From an uncultured Pelagibacteraceae bacterium (GTDB lineage Bacteria > Pseudomonadota > Alphaproteobacteria > Pelagibacterales > Pelagibacteraceae), in NCBI GenBank assembly GCA_902555945.1, contig CACDUS010000008.1, positions 1 through 64,000 on the forward strand: a DNA stretch of 64,000 nucleotides. Direction: 5' to 3'. The translations under genes were made by a program, and so were the position numbers. The notes under the pieces are model-generated. The model saw nothing but the letters and a program-made list of their open reading frames with translations, was not told the origin of the DNA and did not search any database. This document shows positions 9,029 to 17,085 of the stretch, piece after piece. Each line of letters opens with the position of its first letter. The stretch's first letter is position 1.

Positions 9029-10464
9029 TGGTTTCCAACACCATACAATTTATCTATAATAACCAAATTTGCAGTATAAAAAATCCTGATCCCAATAAAA
9101 CACTTCTAGATTACATTAGAAATGATTTAAAAAAAAATGGAACTAAAGAAGGATGTGCAGAGGGTGGGTGTGGTGCTTGTACGGTAGTTCTTGGAGAATT
9201 AAAAAATTCAAAGTTAATATATAAATCGATTAATTCTTGCATAAGTTTTTTGCCATCAATTAATGGAAAACATTTAATTTTAGTTGAAAATTTAATGTCC
9301 GAAAAAAATCAATTACACCCTATTCAAGAAGCAATGGTAAAATTTCATGGTTCACAATGTGGTTTTTGCACTCCTGGTTTCATTATGTCGTTATTTTCCA
9401 TGTATAAAAATTTCAAAAAATTTAACGATGAAATTATTGAAGAAACACTCTCTGGCAATTTGTGTAGATGTACTGGTTATAGACCAATCATTGATGCAGC
9501 TAAAAGTCTAAATAGTAAGAAAGATAATGATCATTTTAAAAAAGATCAAATAAAAATTATTAAGTTATTAAAAAAAATTAATAATAATGAAGTTGAAATT
9601 ACTTATAAAGATAAAAAATATTTTTCACCAAGATCTATAAATAGTTTAAAAAAAATTATAAAAAAAAATCCTAACACTCACTTTTTAAGTGGTGGAACTG
9701 ATTTATCTTTAGAAGTTACGAAATTAAGAGGAGAAATTAAAAACATCATTTCTCTCAATTCTGTTAAAGAATTAAATTTTGTAAAGAAAAACAAAAATTT
9801 TATAGAAGTTGGAGCTGGAGTTTCTTTATATGATTTTCAAAATATAATTAAATCTCATTATTTGGATTTTTATAATATATTGAAAAGATATGGTTCAGTT
9901 CAAATAAGAAATGTTGGAACAATATCTGGAAATATTGCTACAGCATCACCAATTGGTGATACATTACCTTTATTGTTGAGTTTGGATGCTGTTGTAAAAA
10001 TTAAAACTAAAAGTGGATTAAAAATAATACCTTTAAATAAATTTTTTATTTCGTATAGAAAAACAAAACTCAAAAAAGGTGATTTTGTTTACTCAGTAAA
10101 AATACCAATAAATAAAAAAAACTATTTTAGAGCATATAAAATATCAAAAAGATTTGATGATGATATTTCAACCGTATGTGCTTCATTCAACTTTTTGATT
10201 AAAAATAAGAAGATAGTAGAGGCAAAAATAGCTTATGGTGGAATGTCTGAAATACCAAAGCGAGCAACATCAATCGAAAAAAAACTAAATAATTCAGTGT
10301 TCTGTGAAGAACTTTTTTTAGATGCCCAGAATTTGATTAAGGATGATTTTTCACCAATTGATGACATGAGAGCAAGTAAAAATTATAGAATTGAAATTGC
10401 TAGAAACCTTTTAATGAAATTTTTTTATGAAATAAGTACAGGAAGTAAAATTAGGATTAACTGA
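9028..10464 (+). CDS. xdhA: Xanthine dehydrogenase small subunit (FeS/FAD)
   Basis: The 478-residue iron-sulfur and flavin subunit of xanthine dehydrogenase. The plant-type [2Fe-2S] cluster is coordinated by Cys43, Cys48, Cys51 and Cys71. The second cluster uses Cys111, Cys114, Cys146 and Cys148 (CGFC ... CRCTGYRP). A FAD-binding domain follows at about residues 190-365, with LSGGTDLSLEVTK and VGTISGNIATASPIGDTLP, and then the CO-dehydrogenase flavoprotein C-terminal domain. It passes electrons from the molybdenum subunit to NAD+. The ATG overlaps the uraH stop by one base and its TGA overlaps the xdhB start by one base. Confidence 0.96.
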   Translation: MVSNTIQFIYNNQICSIKNPDPNKTLLDYIRNDLKKNGTKEGCAEGGCGACTVVLGELKNSKLIYKSINSCISFLPSINGKHLILVENLMSEKNQLHPIQEAMVKFHGSQCGFCTPGFIMSLFSMYKNFKKFNDEIIEETLSGNLCRCTGYRPIIDAAKSLNSKKDNDHFKKDQIKIIKLLKKINNNEVEITYKDKKYFSPRSINSLKKIIKKNPNTHFLSGGTDLSLEVTKLRGEIKNIISLNSVKELNFVKKNKNFIEVGAGVSLYDFQNIIKSHYLDFYNILKRYGSVQIRNVGTISGNIATASPIGDTLPLLLSLDAVVKIKTKSGLKIIPLNKFFISYRKTKLKKGDFVYSVKIPINKKNYFRAYKISKRFDDDISTVCASFNFLIKNKKIVEAKIAYGGMSEIPKRATSIEKKLNNSVFCEELFLDAQNLIKDDFSPIDDMRASKNYRIEIARNLLMKFFYEISTGSKIRIN

Positions 10465-12767
10465 TGAAAAGTGATAATTCTTTGTTTAATAAAAGTATAG
10501 CTCATGACAGTGGAGCCAAGCATGTTTCGGGATTAGCTAAATATACTGATGATATTAGCGAACCATTAAATACACTTTACGGTGCTATAGGATGGAGTAA
10601 AAATGCACATGCAAAAATTAAAAGAATTGATTTAGACGCTGTTAAAAATAGTGAAGGGGTCGTATCTATTGTAACTCATAATGATATACCAGGTCGTAAT
10701 GATGTAGGACCAGTATTTGATGGTGATCCTATTTTTCCTAAAGATAAAGTAGAATATTATGGGCAACCACTTTTTGCTGTTGCTGCAACTTCAATGGAAT
10801 TTGCTAGAAAAGCCGTATTAAAGGCAAAAGTTTTTTATCAAGACTTAAATCCAATAGTTACAATTGATGATGCTTTAAAAAAAAATAGTTTATTATTTAA
10901 ACCTAGAATAATAAAAAAAGGTAATCCAAATCAGAAAATAGAAAAGTCAAAAAATAAAATCAAAGGTAATTTCACAACCGGCAGCCAAGAACATTTTTAT
11001 TTGGAGGGACAGGTTGCTTTTGTGATCCCTAAAGAAGATAACAATTATAGAGTTTATAGTTCAACCCAACATCCTTCTGAAACACAACAGATTATTGCAA
11101 AAATGTTAAACCAAAAAAGCAACTCGATTGATGTTTTGGTTAGAAGAATTGGTGGAGGATTTGGTGGTAAGGAAACTAATTTTATGACTTCTGCTATTTG
11201 TGCTCTTTTATCTCATAAAACCAAAAAACCAATTAAGCTTAGGTTAGATAGAGATGATGATATAATCATAACTGGAAAAAGACACGATTTTTATTCTGAT
11301 TATGAGGTAGGGTTTGATGATGATGGTTGTATTAATGGTTTAAAATTAAAACTTGCATCTCGATGTGGAATGTCTCCAGATCTTTCACTTGCAATAAATG
11401 AAAGAGCTTTATTACATATTGATAACGCATATTATTTAACAGATTTAGAAATAAAAAATTATTTATGCAAAACTAATACTGCGTCCTCAACAGCTTTTAG
11501 AGGTTTTGGTGGCAATCAAGGAATGATGGCTATTGAAAATATTATCGACAACATAGCTCGACATCTAAAAAAAGATCCTTCTGAAGTTAGAAAGAGGAAT
11601 TTTTATGGAAAGAAAAATAGAAATATAACTCATTATGGAATGAAAATTACTGACAATATTATTAATGAAATATTTGATGATTTAAAAACTAAATCAAATT
11701 ACAAAAAAAGGTATAGTGAAATCAAAAAATTTAATCAAAAAAATAAATTTAAAAAAAAGGGTATTGCAATAACACCTGTTAAATTTGGAATATCTTTTAC
11801 GACGATACATCTTAATCAAGCTGGCGCTCTTGTACATGTTTATACAGATGGAAGTATTCATATGAATCATGGTGGTATAGAAATGGGTCAGGGTACACAT
11901 ACAAAGATTGCACAACTAGTAGCAAACTCATTTGGTTTACCTTATGAAAAAGTGCAAATTTCATCTACTAATACATCAAAAGTTCCTAACACTTCGGCTA
12001 GCGCAGCTTCCTCGACAACTGATTTGAATGGAGCAGCTACTCTAAATGCTGTTTCAAAAATTAAGTCAAATTTAAATAATTTTATAAAAAAAAAGTATAA
12101 AATATTCTCTAAAACTGAACCTTTATATAAAAATAGAAATATTTATATTGGAAATAGAATATTTAATTTTGAACATATAATTAAAGAGGCTTATTTAAAT
12201 AGAATATCTCTTTCTTCCTCAGGTTTTTATTCTACACCAAAAATTAATTTCAATAAAAAAACATTTAAAGGCAGACCTTTTTATTATTTTTGTTATGGTG
12301 CTGCTGTAACAGAGGTAACCATTGATACTTTTACGGGTGAAAGTGTTTTAGACAGAGTTGATATTTTACATGATGTTGGGAATGCAATTAATCCAGCACT
12401 AGAACGTGGACAAATAGAAGGGGGTTTTGTGCAGGGCCAAGGATGGTTAACAATGGAAGAAGTTGTTTGGGATAAGTCAGGAAAAATAAAAACATTCTCC
12501 CCATCCACATATAAAATTCCTGCGATAAATGATATTCCCACAAAGTTTAATGTTGAAATTTTTAAAAAAGGTTTAAATGTTGAAAAGGTTGTAAATAAAG
12601 CAAAGACTACTGGAGAACCTCCGCTTATGCTTGCAATGAGTGTTTTTTTTGCAATTAAAGATGCAATTGCATCTACAGTAAATTATAATAAGGCACCTGT
12701 TATTAATGCTCCAGCAACACCTGAAAAAATATTATTGAGTATAAAGAAATTAAAAAATATAGTTTAA
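10464..12767 (+). CDS. xdhB: Xanthine dehydrogenase molybdopterin-binding subunit
   Basis: The 767-residue large subunit that hydroxylates hypoxanthine/xanthine to urate at a molybdenum cofactor. Diagnostic motifs are RRIGGGFGGKET, TAFRGFGGNQGM (substrate-orienting Arg), IEMGQGTHTKIAQ, and the catalytic base Glu718 in TGEPPLMLAM. The FRGFGG and GEPPLMLA combination points to xanthine dehydrogenase rather than CO dehydrogenase or aldehyde oxidase. An XdhC-type sulfurase chaperone is not encoded in the window. The gene is translationally coupled to xdhA and precedes guaD by four bases. Confidence 0.96.
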   Translation: MKSDNSLFNKSIAHDSGAKHVSGLAKYTDDISEPLNTLYGAIGWSKNAHAKIKRIDLDAVKNSEGVVSIVTHNDIPGRNDVGPVFDGDPIFPKDKVEYYGQPLFAVAATSMEFARKAVLKAKVFYQDLNPIVTIDDALKKNSLLFKPRIIKKGNPNQKIEKSKNKIKGNFTTGSQEHFYLEGQVAFVIPKEDNNYRVYSSTQHPSETQQIIAKMLNQKSNSIDVLVRRIGGGFGGKETNFMTSAICALLSHKTKKPIKLRLDRDDDIIITGKRHDFYSDYEVGFDDDGCINGLKLKLASRCGMSPDLSLAINERALLHIDNAYYLTDLEIKNYLCKTNTASSTAFRGFGGNQGMMAIENIIDNIARHLKKDPSEVRKRNFYGKKNRNITHYGMKITDNIINEIFDDLKTKSNYKKRYSEIKKFNQKNKFKKKGIAITPVKFGISFTTIHLNQAGALVHVYTDGSIHMNHGGIEMGQGTHTKIAQLVANSFGLPYEKVQISSTNTSKVPNTSASAASSTTDLNGAATLNAVSKIKSNLNNFIKKKYKIFSKTEPLYKNRNIYIGNRIFNFEHIIKEAYLNRISLSSSGFYSTPKINFNKKTFKGRPFYYFCYGAAVTEVTIDTFTGESVLDRVDILHDVGNAINPALERGQIEGGFVQGQGWLTMEEVVWDKSGKIKTFSPSTYKIPAINDIPTKFNVEIFKKGLNVEKVVNKAKTTGEPPLMLAMSVFFAIKDAIASTVNYNKAPVINAPATPEKILLSIKKLKNIV

Positions 12768-12771
12768 ACAT

Positions 12772-13242
12772 ATGTCTAACAATTCTCAATTCATGTTAAA
12801 GGCCATTGAGCTTTCTATAAAAAGTGCAAAAGCTAAAGGTGGTCCATTTGGTTGTGTTATAGTTAAAGATAATCAAATAATTGCTGAAGGCCATAATCAA
12901 GTGACATCAAATAATGATCCAACAGCACACGCAGAAATAGTTGCTATTCGAAATGCATGTACAAAATTAAATAGTTTTTTTTTAAAGGGATGCGATTTAT
13001 ATACAAGTTGTGAACCATGTCCTATGTGTTTATCTGCAATATACTGGTCTCATGTGGATAATATTTATTATGCAAATACCAGAATGGACGCAAAAGATAT
13101 AGATTTTGATGATTCCTTTATCTATTCAGAAGTTAAAAAAGATATCAGTGAAAGAAAAATTAAAATGATTCAAATAAATAGGGATGAAGCACTTGAAGCA
13201 TTCAAAATTTGGCAAAACAAAGAAGATAAAATTAAATATTAA
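12772..13242 (+). CDS. guaD: Guanine deaminase (cytidine-deaminase fold)
   Basis: A 156-residue zinc deaminase of the CMP/dCMP deaminase superfamily. Zinc ligands are His53 (in HAEIVAIRNAC, with catalytic Glu55) and Cys83/Cys86 in the SCEPCPMCLSAIYW motif. Length, the FGCVIVKDNQIIAEGHNQV start and the DDSFIYSEV region match Bacillus-type GuaD. The xanthine-oxidising neighbours favour guanine as substrate: deamination would give xanthine for XdhAB. An adenosine or tRNA deaminase (TadA) is the main alternative and is less likely in this operon. The stop codon abuts the puuD start. Confidence 0.88.
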   Translation: MSNNSQFMLKAIELSIKSAKAKGGPFGCVIVKDNQIIAEGHNQVTSNNDPTAHAEIVAIRNACTKLNSFFLKGCDLYTSCEPCPMCLSAIYWSHVDNIYYANTRMDAKDIDFDDSFIYSEVKKDISERKIKMIQINRDEALEAFKIWQNKEDKIKY

Positions 13243-14154
13243 ATGGAAATTATCACATACGCACTTAAGTGGTCAGAAGCAATATTAAGATGGGGACATG
13301 TTTTATTTGCGATTTTGTGGGTAGGAAATAGTTTTTTATTTAATTATTTGGATAATAAATTAAATAAAAATATAGATTCCAAAGATGTAGATGGTGAAGG
13401 ATATCTGATGCACTCGGGCTTCTTTTATAAATTATCTAGATTAAAAACTTCTCCAAATAAATCTTATTTAAATCAACTTGTAATATTTAAGTGGCAAAGT
13501 TATTTAACATTCGTCACTGGAATATTATTATTAGTAGTAATATATTACTATAACTCAGGTGTGTTGATGGTTGATAAAAGAGTTTTAGTTTTATCTCCAT
13601 TAACTGCTATTACATATTCAGTTTTATCTTTAATCTTATCTTGGGTTATTTATGACTTTTTGTGCAAATCAAGACTTATAAAAAACAATTTTTTATTTTT
13701 GAGCACAATGTTAATTTTGTTAGTTGTTTTATCATTTGGTTTGACAAAAATATTTGGAGCAAAATTTGCATTTTTAAGTGTTGGTCTAATTATAGGAACA
13801 AATATGTTTGCAAATGTTTTTACGGTAATAATTCCAAATCAAATGAATATAATAAATAGTAGCAAAAATGATAAAGAATTTGATATGAGCTTATCTTTAG
13901 CTGCTAAGCAAAGATCAATACATAATAATTACTCAACATTTCTAGTGCTATTTATAATGTTATCAGGCCATTATAGTTTCTTGGTTTACCATAAATATAA
14001 TTGGTTAATTCTTTGTTTAATTGCAATTATTTCTGCCCTTGGTAGACATTATTTTAATTTAAGAGGAAGAAAAATTGATAAACCAAGTATTTTATTTACA
14101 TCAATAATTGCTTTGATAATACTGGCCACAGTAATATTTTTATTCAAAAACTAA
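13243..14154 (+). CDS. Urate hydroxylase PuuD-like membrane protein without cytochrome c domain
   Basis: A 303-residue integral membrane protein with about eight hydrophobic helices matching the N-terminal domain of PuuD. PuuD is the bacterial membrane-bound urate hydroxylase that makes 5-hydroxyisourate. The start RWGHVLFAILWVGNSFLFNYLD, the FFYKLSRL segment and the SGHYSFLVYH region fit the family, as does the position between guaD and UraH/UraD functions. Characterised PuuD proteins are about 400 residues and end in a haem-binding cytochrome c domain. This one stops after the last helix and has no CxxCH. The separate cytochrome at 7804-8115 is the obvious candidate for the missing half. 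No other urate oxidase type is encoded nearby. Confidence 0.85.
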   Translation: MEIITYALKWSEAILRWGHVLFAILWVGNSFLFNYLDNKLNKNIDSKDVDGEGYLMHSGFFYKLSRLKTSPNKSYLNQLVIFKWQSYLTFVTGILLLVVIYYYNSGVLMVDKRVLVLSPLTAITYSVLSLILSWVIYDFLCKSRLIKNNFLFLSTMLILLVVLSFGLTKIFGAKFAFLSVGLIIGTNMFANVFTVIIPNQMNIINSSKNDKEFDMSLSLAAKQRSIHNNYSTFLVLFIMLSGHYSFLVYHKYNWLILCLIAIISALGRHYFNLRGRKIDKPSILFTSIIALIILATVIFLFKN

Positions 14155-14161
14155 ATTAAAT

Positions 14162-14686
14162 ATGTCAGATAAATTAATTGTTAGCTGGGAAGATTATAAT
14201 AATACAGTTGAAAAATTGGCAATTCAAATAGAAGAAAGCAATTATAAACCTACAATTCTAATTGGTATTATGAGAGGAGCTGCACCAATGATTGATGTCT
14301 TAAGCAGAATTTTTAAGTTAAAATGTGCCTATCTTGCTGTTGAATCTTATAGTGGTAAAGGTGTTGAAGATGAACAAGGAGATATTGTATTTTCAAGGGA
14401 GATGAGCTCTATAGCCCCTAATATGGGAGGAAGAATTCTACTATGTGATGATTTATCTGATACTGGAATTACTTTTAACAAAAGTATTGATTGGTTAAAG
14501 AAATATGAACCCATCAAAGGGAAGATAGAGGATATTAAAACTGCAACTTTGTGGAAGAAAAAAAAATCTACGTTCGAACCAGATTTTTGTGCTATAAAAT
14601 TAGATGCAGATCCTTGGATTGTTCAGCCTTTCGAAATCTATGAAGAAATAAGAATAGAAGAAATCAAAAAAAAACATCGGAAATAA
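14162..14686 (+). CDS. Purine phosphoribosyltransferase (xanthine/guanine type)
   Basis: A 174-residue type I phosphoribosyltransferase. The PRPP-binding loop is CDDLSDTG at residues 95-102 within RILLCDDLSDTGITF, and ILIGIMRGAAPMIDVL carries the PPi loop region. Size and the C-terminal DPWIVQPFE segment resemble bacterial xanthine or xanthine-guanine phosphoribosyltransferases. It would salvage xanthine/guanine to nucleotides, competing with the oxidative route encoded upstream. It is the last gene of the rightward purine operon, followed directly by a strong hairpin terminator. The exact base preference is not decided by sequence. Confidence 0.85.
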   Translation: MSDKLIVSWEDYNNTVEKLAIQIEESNYKPTILIGIMRGAAPMIDVLSRIFKLKCAYLAVESYSGKGVEDEQGDIVFSREMSSIAPNMGGRILLCDDLSDTGITFNKSIDWLKKYEPIKGKIEDIKTATLWKKKKSTFEPDFCAIKLDADPWIVQPFEIYEEIRIEEIKKKHRK

Positions 14687-14688
14687 AA

Positions 14689-14722
14689 AAGGCAGTCTTC
14701 AATATATCAAAGACCGCCTTTT
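14689..14722. terminator. Bidirectional intrinsic terminator
   Basis: An 11-bp stem (14689-14699 with 14710-14720, one A-C mismatch) and a 10-base loop lie between two convergent genes. The leftward strand shows at least six T residues after the stem, and the rightward strand a shorter T run. It should end both the purine operon and the permease transcript. Confidence 0.8.
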
Positions 14723-14733
14723 AAATATTATTC

Positions 14734-16020
14734 TTAAGCTACAGCAAAGCTTACTACACTTAATGCAGCAATTACCCAAATAGCTGGGCTTACATCAAAT
14801 CTACCAGTAAGAATTTTGATAGCAGCGTAAGCTATGAATGCTAAAGCTATTCCGTGAGAAATTGAATAAGTAAATGGCATAGCTAACATAGCAAGGACAG
14901 CAGGTCCAGACTCAGCAATATCATCCCATTCAATATCAGTAATATTTCTTACGAAAAGCGTTGCAATATAGATTAAAGCAGCACCATCGATTTCTTTAGG
15001 CAAGCTTGTAGCTAATGGACTGAAGAACAAACATAGTAAGAAAAGTATTCCAATTACTAATGAAGTCATTCCAGTTTTACCACCAGCTTTTACTCCAGCT
15101 GCAGACTCGACATAAGTTGTTACAGTAGAAGTACCCATCATGGCACCTGCAACTGTAGAAACACTGTCAGAAAGCATTGCTTTGTCAATGTCTTGAATTT
15201 TACCATCTTTACCAATTTTTCCTGCTACGTTAGCAACACTAGTAAGTGTTCCAGCTGTATCAAAAAAGTCTATAAAGAATAGAGTAAAAACAACAGTTAC
15301 CATTGATGCAGACAATGCAGCGCCAAGATCAAACTCAAATAAATAAGTCATTGGTGGCGGCGGTGACACAACACCATTAAATTTTCCGACACCAGTTAGC
15401 CAAGCGATTGCACTAAATACAAGTATACCAATGATTATGTTTCCTTTAATTCCTTTTTTCTCCATCACGATCATAGAGACAAAAGCTCCAGCACCAAGTA
15501 ATAGGAGAGGATTTGATAAATCTCCTAATTGAACTAAAGTTACAGGATTATCCGCTGTTAATCCCATAATTTCAAATCCAATTATTGCAAGGAACATTCC
15601 TATTCCTGCTCCAATACCAAGTTTTAAGCTTTTCGGAATTGAGTTAATTAACCAAGCTCTTATTGGTGTTAGTGAAATAATTAAAAACACCACACCGGCT
15701 ACTAATACAGCTCCTAAAGCTTCCGCAGGAGTGTATTCCATTCCAAGACAAACACCGTATGCAATAAATGCATTTATTCCCATACCTGGCGCAAGTCCAA
15801 CAGGCCATGTCTTTGCATAAAAAGCGCATATGAAACATGCAAGTGCCGTCGCACATGCAGTTGCAGTAAATACACCACCAAAGTCAAAGCCACCATCAGC
15901 TAATATGACTGGATTTAAAAACATGATGTATGCCATAGTTAAGAACGTCGAAACTCCAGCTACAACTTCAGTTTTAAAATCAGTCTTATGTTTTTTATAG
16001 TTAAAGTAGTTATCTAACAT
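14734..16020 (-). CDS. NCS2-family purine permease (AzgA/PbuG type)
   Basis: A 428-residue inner-membrane transporter of the nucleobase-cation symporter-2 superfamily, AzgA-like branch. It has 12 or more hydrophobic segments. Typical motifs are TEVVAGVSTFLTMAYIMFLNP at the start, GLAPGMGINAFIAY, DFFDTAGTLTSVA and MGTSTVTTYVESAAGVKAGGKTG, the last two carrying the conserved acidic and Ser/Thr substrate-site positions. Family members import hypoxanthine, guanine or adenine. Position beside the purine operon supports purine uptake. A good ribosome site (GGAGG, seven bases upstream) precedes the ATG, and a 147-base region separates it from the divergent lipoprotein gene. Confidence 0.93.
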   Translation of the reverse strand: MLDNYFNYKKHKTDFKTEVVAGVSTFLTMAYIMFLNPVILADGGFDFGGVFTATACATALACFICAFYAKTWPVGLAPGMGINAFIAYGVCLGMEYTPAEALGAVLVAGVVFLIISLTPIRAWLINSIPKSLKLGIGAGIGMFLAIIGFEIMGLTADNPVTLVQLGDLSNPLLLLGAGAFVSMIVMEKKGIKGNIIIGILVFSAIAWLTGVGKFNGVVSPPPPMTYLFEFDLGAALSASMVTVVFTLFFIDFFDTAGTLTSVANVAGKIGKDGKIQDIDKAMLSDSVSTVAGAMMGTSTVTTYVESAAGVKAGGKTGMTSLVIGILFLLCLFFSPLATSLPKEIDGAALIYIATLFVRNITDIEWDDIAESGPAVLAMLAMPFTYSISHGIALAFIAYAAIKILTGRFDVSPAIWVIAALSVVSFAVA

Positions 16021-16102
16021 TAGACCTCCATTTTTGAGTACAGTAGTTGATTCGATTTAAAAAATCTTATCGTTATGAATTAATTTATCTGTATTTGTTA
16101 CT

Positions 16103-16116
16103 AATTTAATTAAATT
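16103..16116. promoter_or_regulatory. 14-base perfect palindrome upstream of purine permease
   Basis: AATTTAATTAAATT is a perfect dyad about 80 bases upstream of the permease start, in the divergent intergenic region. It could be an operator, but in such AT-rich DNA a chance occurrence is plausible. No known riboswitch consensus was recognised here. Confidence 0.2.
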
Positions 16117-16167
16117 TACAACTCTCAGGTTAATTATTTACACTGTTTTTATGATAGATTTAAAAAT

Positions 16168-16470
16168 ATGAATTTTAAAAATTTAATAATTATTTTATCA
16201 CTTTCCTTCTTATTATTTGGCTGCCAAACAATTAAAGAAAAGTCTGATGCAGTAGCTGAAAAAGAAAATCAAAAATATGGAAGTCTGGTTGGCAAAAATG
16301 TAAATGAATTAAAAATTGAATTAGGAAATCCAACTGAAGATTTTGTTAATGAAAATGGAAATAAAGTTTTTGTTTATAAAAGTAAAAAATTTGCAATTCC
16401 TTGTGATAGAAAATTTGAGATAGGTAACAACGATATTGTAATTAGTTTTACATCAAGTGGATGTATATAA
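16168..16470 (+). CDS. Small OmlA/SmpA-like lipoprotein
   Basis: A 100-residue predicted lipoprotein. The hydrophobic leader ends LLFGC with Cys19 as the lipidation site. The mature part contains GSLVGKNVNELKIELGNPTEDF and a later Tyr/Lys-rich strand, which loosely resembles the SmpA/OmlA (BamE-like) fold of small outer-membrane lipoproteins. Two cysteines near the end (CDRKF and SGC) could form a disulfide. It stands alone, divergent from the permease and convergent with hsp20. Function is unknown, and the BamE-like resemblance is weak. Confidence 0.65.
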   Translation: MNFKNLIIILSLSFLLFGCQTIKEKSDAVAEKENQKYGSLVGKNVNELKIELGNPTEDFVNENGNKVFVYKSKKFAIPCDRKFEIGNNDIVISFTSSGCI

Positions 16471-16503
16471 ATAATTGAATAATTTGAACGTTTTTGATTT
16501 AAA

Positions 16504-16526
16504 CTTGTGGGGATTTACCCCACAAG
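16504..16526. terminator. Hairpin between convergent genes (candidate terminator)
   Basis: A perfect 9-bp GC-containing stem (16504-16512 with 16518-16526) closes a 5-base loop between the lipoprotein and hsp20 genes. Neither flank has a strong T run, so termination may be weak or the hairpin may protect 3' ends. Confidence 0.6.
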
Positions 16527-16538
16527 CAAGGTTATTAC

Positions 16539-16985
16539 TTATTTAATACTAATAAGTCTTTTTTTCTTATGATCTGGCAAAATTCTTTCACAAGCTATAG
16601 TCAAAAGACCATCTTTTAACTCAGCACCATTTACTTTTACATCGTCTGCAATTGTAAATGATCTAGCAAATTGTCTTTGTGAAATGCCTCTGTGAATTAC
16701 TTCACCATCTTCATTTTTGTTTTCAGATTTATTAACCTGTTTAGTTCGTACAGTTAATAAGTTATCCTCAAACTCAACTTCAACGTCATCTTTATTGAAA
16801 CCAGCAAGAGCAACTTCTATTGCATAGTTGTCCTTACCTGTTTTTCTAATGTTATAAGGTGGATAATTTGATTGCATAGTCAAACCTCCATTACCTAACA
16901 TGTTTTCAAATTGGTCGAACATGTCGTCAAAACCAATTGAAAAGGGTCTTAATGAGTTGAATATAGATAGATCCTTACTTGTCAT
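16539..16985 (-). CDS. ibpA: Small heat-shock protein Hsp20 (IbpA-type)
   Basis: A 148-residue holdase chaperone. The alpha-crystallin domain spans about residues 40-135, starting PPYNIRKTGKDNYAIEVALAGF and including VEVEFEDNLLTVRTK and the ELKDGLLTIACER strand. The C-terminal tail lacks an obvious classical IXI motif beyond RLISIK. The N-terminal arm is rich in Phe and Gly. Upstream are a sigma-32-like promoter and a hairpin that hides the ribosome site (see separate entries), so expression is probably heat-controlled at two levels. The ribosome site AAGGAGG sits four bases before the ATG. Confidence 0.93.
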   Translation of the reverse strand: MTSKDLSIFNSLRPFSIGFDDMFDQFENMLGNGGLTMQSNYPPYNIRKTGKDNYAIEVALAGFNKDDVEVEFEDNLLTVRTKQVNKSENKNEDGEVIHRGISQRQFARSFTIADDVKVNGAELKDGLLTIACERILPDHKKKRLISIK

Positions 16986-16989
16986 ATAT

Positions 16990-17042
16990 CCTCCTTTATT
17001 TAAGCAAGTTTATTTTTGTAAGCCCCATTTTGGCGACCTACT
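16990..17042 (-). ncRNA. ROSE-like RNA thermometer in ibpA leader
   Basis: On the minus strand the leader carries CTTGCTT (17002-17008) facing the Shine-Dalgarno AAGGAGG (16990-16996) across a 5-base loop. The pairing leaves a central G opposite G, the arrangement typical of ROSE elements (U-U-G-C-U against AGGA). A second small hairpin (about 17018-17042) lies upstream. Family knowledge says ROSE elements precede ibpA/hsp20 genes and melt on heating. Detection is by eye only. Confidence 0.6.
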
Positions 17043-17048
17043 TAATTC

Positions 17049-17076
17049 ATGTAGGAACTGTTTGAATTTTTTCAAG
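17049..17076 (-). promoter_or_regulatory. Sigma-32 (RpoH)-like promoter of ibpA
   Basis: Minus-strand CTTGAAA (17070-17076) is followed after 14 bases by CCTACAT (17049-17055), close to the RpoH -35 (CTTGAAA) and -10 (CCCCATnT) consensus. It lies about 65 bases before the ATG. Confidence 0.7.
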
Positions 17077-17085
17077 ATATAGATG

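Noticed and set aside
16021..16167. Purine or xanthine riboswitch upstream of the permease
   Set aside because: None of the conserved cores of known purine, preQ1 or xanthine riboswitches could be recognised by eye; only an AT palindrome is present.
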